Source of the DNA: DHVE2 group archaeon
Lineage (GTDB): Archaea; Thermoplasmatota; Thermoplasmata; Thermoplasmatales; Aciduliprofundaceae
Assembly (NCBI GenBank): GCA_026986135.1
Contig: JALSPD010000168.1
Location: 1 to 24,138 of the forward strand
DNA: 24,138 nucleotides
Direction of reading: 5' to 3'
Positions 23,041 to 24,138 of this stretch are shown in pieces (positions within the stretch are counted from its first letter, which is position 1; each line of letters starts with the position of its first letter). The notes under the pieces are model-generated. The model searched no databases. It was given only the letters and a program-made list of their open reading frames with translations, and was not told the DNA's origin. A program made the position numbers and the translations under genes.

Positions 23041-24138
23041 AACAGTCCCGAATTAGCCGCATGCGGCGTCGCACTAACCTCATTGCTCTTATCGCTCTCA
23101 CCGTAGGAATTCACAGCGGTCACGTAGTAGTAATATGTCACTCCATTGCTAACTCCAGTATCCGTATAACTGTACGTTGAGCCTGATACCGACGCTAGGA
23201 ACGTCTCTCCACCCGATGTCGTGCCCCTGTATATCCTGTACTGCGTTATCACACTGCCTCCATTCTCACTCGGCGCAGTCCAGCTTAGCTTCACATACCC
23301 ATCTCCCGCCGTCGCCTGCAGGTTCAACGGTGCGCTCGGTGCACTGCCTCCATTGTTGCCTCCTCCGTTCATCAGCCACTCTATAATCCTCTTCATAAGC
23401 TGCGCTCCTGTGCTCGCACTGTTCTTCTCAACCGCCTCAAACGAGAACGCAGTGAATACGGTCCTGTACTTGCCTCCATCGTACCTCACTCCCGTAGCTG
23501 CTCCGCTGCTGTCCTTGAATATCACCACTCCTGATCCTACTCCCACCTCATCCGCATAGTTGTAGAACGGATAGCTTAGCGTTATGCTCCCAAATCCCCC
23601 GCTTATCGGATCTCCGCTCACTCCCTTGACCTCGCCGTAACTCTTGTCATTCGCTACACTGCTCACACCAAGATAGTTGTTCACAAATTCATTGCTTATC
23701 GCTCCATCATTCCCGCCACTCAAATCCCACAACAGATCCTGTGAACTCAAATACAGCTTCCCACCATTGTTCAAATACGCTATCAACGCATTCTGCTCCT
23801 CGCTCGTAAGCGTGTTCTCCCACATTGATCCCGTGCTCCATATCACAACCTTATACTTGCTCAGCGTGTTCGCATCAGGCGTGCCACTGCTCGCCGTGTC
23901 CCATACATCATAACCGTATCCTGCATCACTAAGTGCGCTCTTTATGTACGTATCATAATCCTTTCCCCCATCATCATCCACAAAGAGTATGTCCTTAGCC
24001 ACATTGCTCGCATGCGGCGTCGCACTAACCTCATTGCTCTTATCACTCTCACCGTAGGAATTCACAGCGGTCACGTAGTAGTAATACGTAACTCCATTGC
24101 TAACTCCGGTATCCGTATAACTGTACGTTGAGCCTGAT
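22386..24138 (-). CDS. Modular surface protein of fibronectin III and VDDDGG modules, 5' end outside window
   Basis: The C-terminal 584 or so residues of a larger protein; the frame is open to the right edge. From right to left it holds the end of a fibronectin III domain, a ~210-residue module, a full fibronectin III domain (SAPSAPLNLQATAGDGYVKL to SNEVSATPHA) and a second copy of the module that ends the protein. The module opens ILFVDDDGG and contains VVIWSTG, GGKLYLSSQDLLW, ISGGFGSITLSYP and TVFTAFSFEAVEK. The alternating strands and helices, with an IWSTG turn and an LYLSSQ strand, resemble the class I glutamine-amidotransferase-like (flavodoxin-type) fold found as accessory domains in secreted proteins. 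The catalytic nucleophile Cys of that fold is absent. No membrane anchor is at this end. An upstream part may carry a catalytic domain such as a peptidase; that is outside the window. Confidence 0.85.
   Translation of the reverse strand, partial: SGSTYSYTDTGVSNGVTYYYYVTAVNSYGESDKSNEVSATPHASNVAKDILFVDDDGGKDYDTYIKSALSDAGYGYDVWDTASSGTPDANTLSKYKVVIWSTGSMWENTLTSEEQNALIAYLNNGGKLYLSSQDLLWDLSGGNDGAISNEFVNNYLGVSSVANDKSYGEVKGVSGDPISGGFGSITLSYPFYNYADEVGVGSGVVIFKDSSGAATGVRYDGGKYRTVFTAFSFEAVEKNSASTGAQLMKRIIEWLMNGGGNNGGSAPSAPLNLQATAGDGYVKLSWTAPSENGGSVITQYRIYRGTTSGGETFLASVSGSTYSYTDTGVSNGVTYYYYVTAVNSYGESDKSNEVSATPHAANSGLLSNKILFVDDDGGSVVNKYIEQALIDSGLTNEFEVYEWDVYRIGYSPSYRDLINYGIVIWSTGYTYKYTLTPEDQQNLIKYLEHGGRLYLSSQDFLWEVTGGYDGAVNNRFANDYLGVLKVQNDVGYTRVYGLSGNPISGDFGVVYFKYPYHNYADRLGIRSDANPVFVDYKGYITAASYQHGNFKTVFTAFSFEAVEKKDASVGAELMYNIIHWLAS
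23059..23187 (-). repeat. Fibronectin III DNA repeat, copy A
   Basis: A 129-base stretch that matches 24010-24138 with only four differences by eye, all silent at the third position of codons as far as I can tell. It encodes the second half of a fibronectin III domain (STYSYTDTGVSNG to SNEVSATPHA). Near identity at silent sites shows recent duplication or gene conversion. Confidence 0.88.
23361..24000 (-). repeat. VDDDGG module, internal GC-rich copy
   Basis: Upstream copy of the module. It has noticeably higher GC (34 of 60 bases at 23461-23520) and C-ending codons unlike the rest of the window, so both strands show long open frames here. This suggests a different history from the terminal copy. 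Confidence 0.75.
24010..24138 (-). repeat. Fibronectin III DNA repeat, copy B (cut by window edge)
   Basis: Second copy of the 129-base stretch at 23059-23187, 951 bases away. It is cut only by the window edge, so the true repeat unit (fibronectin III plus module, about 950 bases) probably continues upstream. Confidence 0.88.

Noticed and set aside
23221..23559. 112-residue plus-strand frame in the fibronectin region
   Set aside because: It arises from the GC-rich codons of the real minus-strand gene; Pro/Ser/Leu-rich with no start signals.
1..24138. CRISPR arrays, tRNA or rRNA genes, insertion sequences
   Set aside because: No regularly spaced short repeats, cloverleaf-like segments, rRNA motifs, transposase motifs or paired terminal inverted repeats were seen. 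Gaps between genes are all under about 140 bases.

Overview
This window is archaeal. It carries aIF2-beta with a zinc ribbon and TRAM domain, a CTP-dependent riboflavin kinase, archaeal PyrB/PyrI, RNase HII, an Lhr-type helicase and KaiC-like proteins. First genes of transcription units have TATA boxes about 25-28 bases before the start codon, while internal genes have GGAGGTGAT-type Shine-Dalgarno sites. The low-GC DNA, the Thermoplasmata-like gene content and a GH25 lysozyme domain inside a large surface protein all point to Aciduliprofundum (DHVE2 group, hydrothermal vents). That genus assignment is inference.

Layout. (1) 1-1599 (+): the 3' part of a membrane-anchored C11 (clostripain) peptidase. 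(2) 1582-1986 (-): a small protein I do not recognise. (3) 2045-12437 (-): a four-gene operon for the cell surface. It reads, in order, a ~1544-residue signal-peptide protein with PPC-like, lamin-tail and six Ig-like domains plus a C-terminal anchor; two small pilin/TadE-like membrane proteins; and a 1592-residue protein with one N-terminal membrane anchor and an internal GH25 muramidase domain. (4) 12523-17955 (+), divergent from that operon: two KaiC-like proteins with eroded P-loops, RNase HII and an Lhr-type helicase, all close or overlapping. (5) 18052-19684 (+): aIF2-beta, a PIN-domain protein and riboflavin kinase, adjacent or overlapping. (6) 19696-21074 (-): pyrB-pyrI, aspartate transcarbamoylase. 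(7) 21207-22339 (-): two paralogous PhoU-TrkA_C proteins. (8) 22386-24138 (-): the C-terminal part of a surface protein made of alternating fibronectin III domains and a ~200-residue module that starts with a VDDDGG motif. It runs off the window.

The most notable system is region 3. A bacterial-type cell-wall hydrolase domain sits in a membrane-anchored archaeal protein, co-transcribed with two pilin/TadE-like proteins and a second giant adhesin-like protein. The muramidase domain of Aciduliprofundum boonei has, from memory, been reported as horizontally acquired and antibacterial (Metcalf et al. 2014, eLife). What looks less described is its host protein and operon, which suggest an extracellular or appendage-linked complex that presents the enzyme to neighbouring bacteria. 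That idea is a hypothesis. Regions 5 and 6 are housekeeping genes. No rRNA, tRNA, CRISPR array, insertion sequence or integrase is visible, and no stretch longer than about 140 bases lacks a gene.
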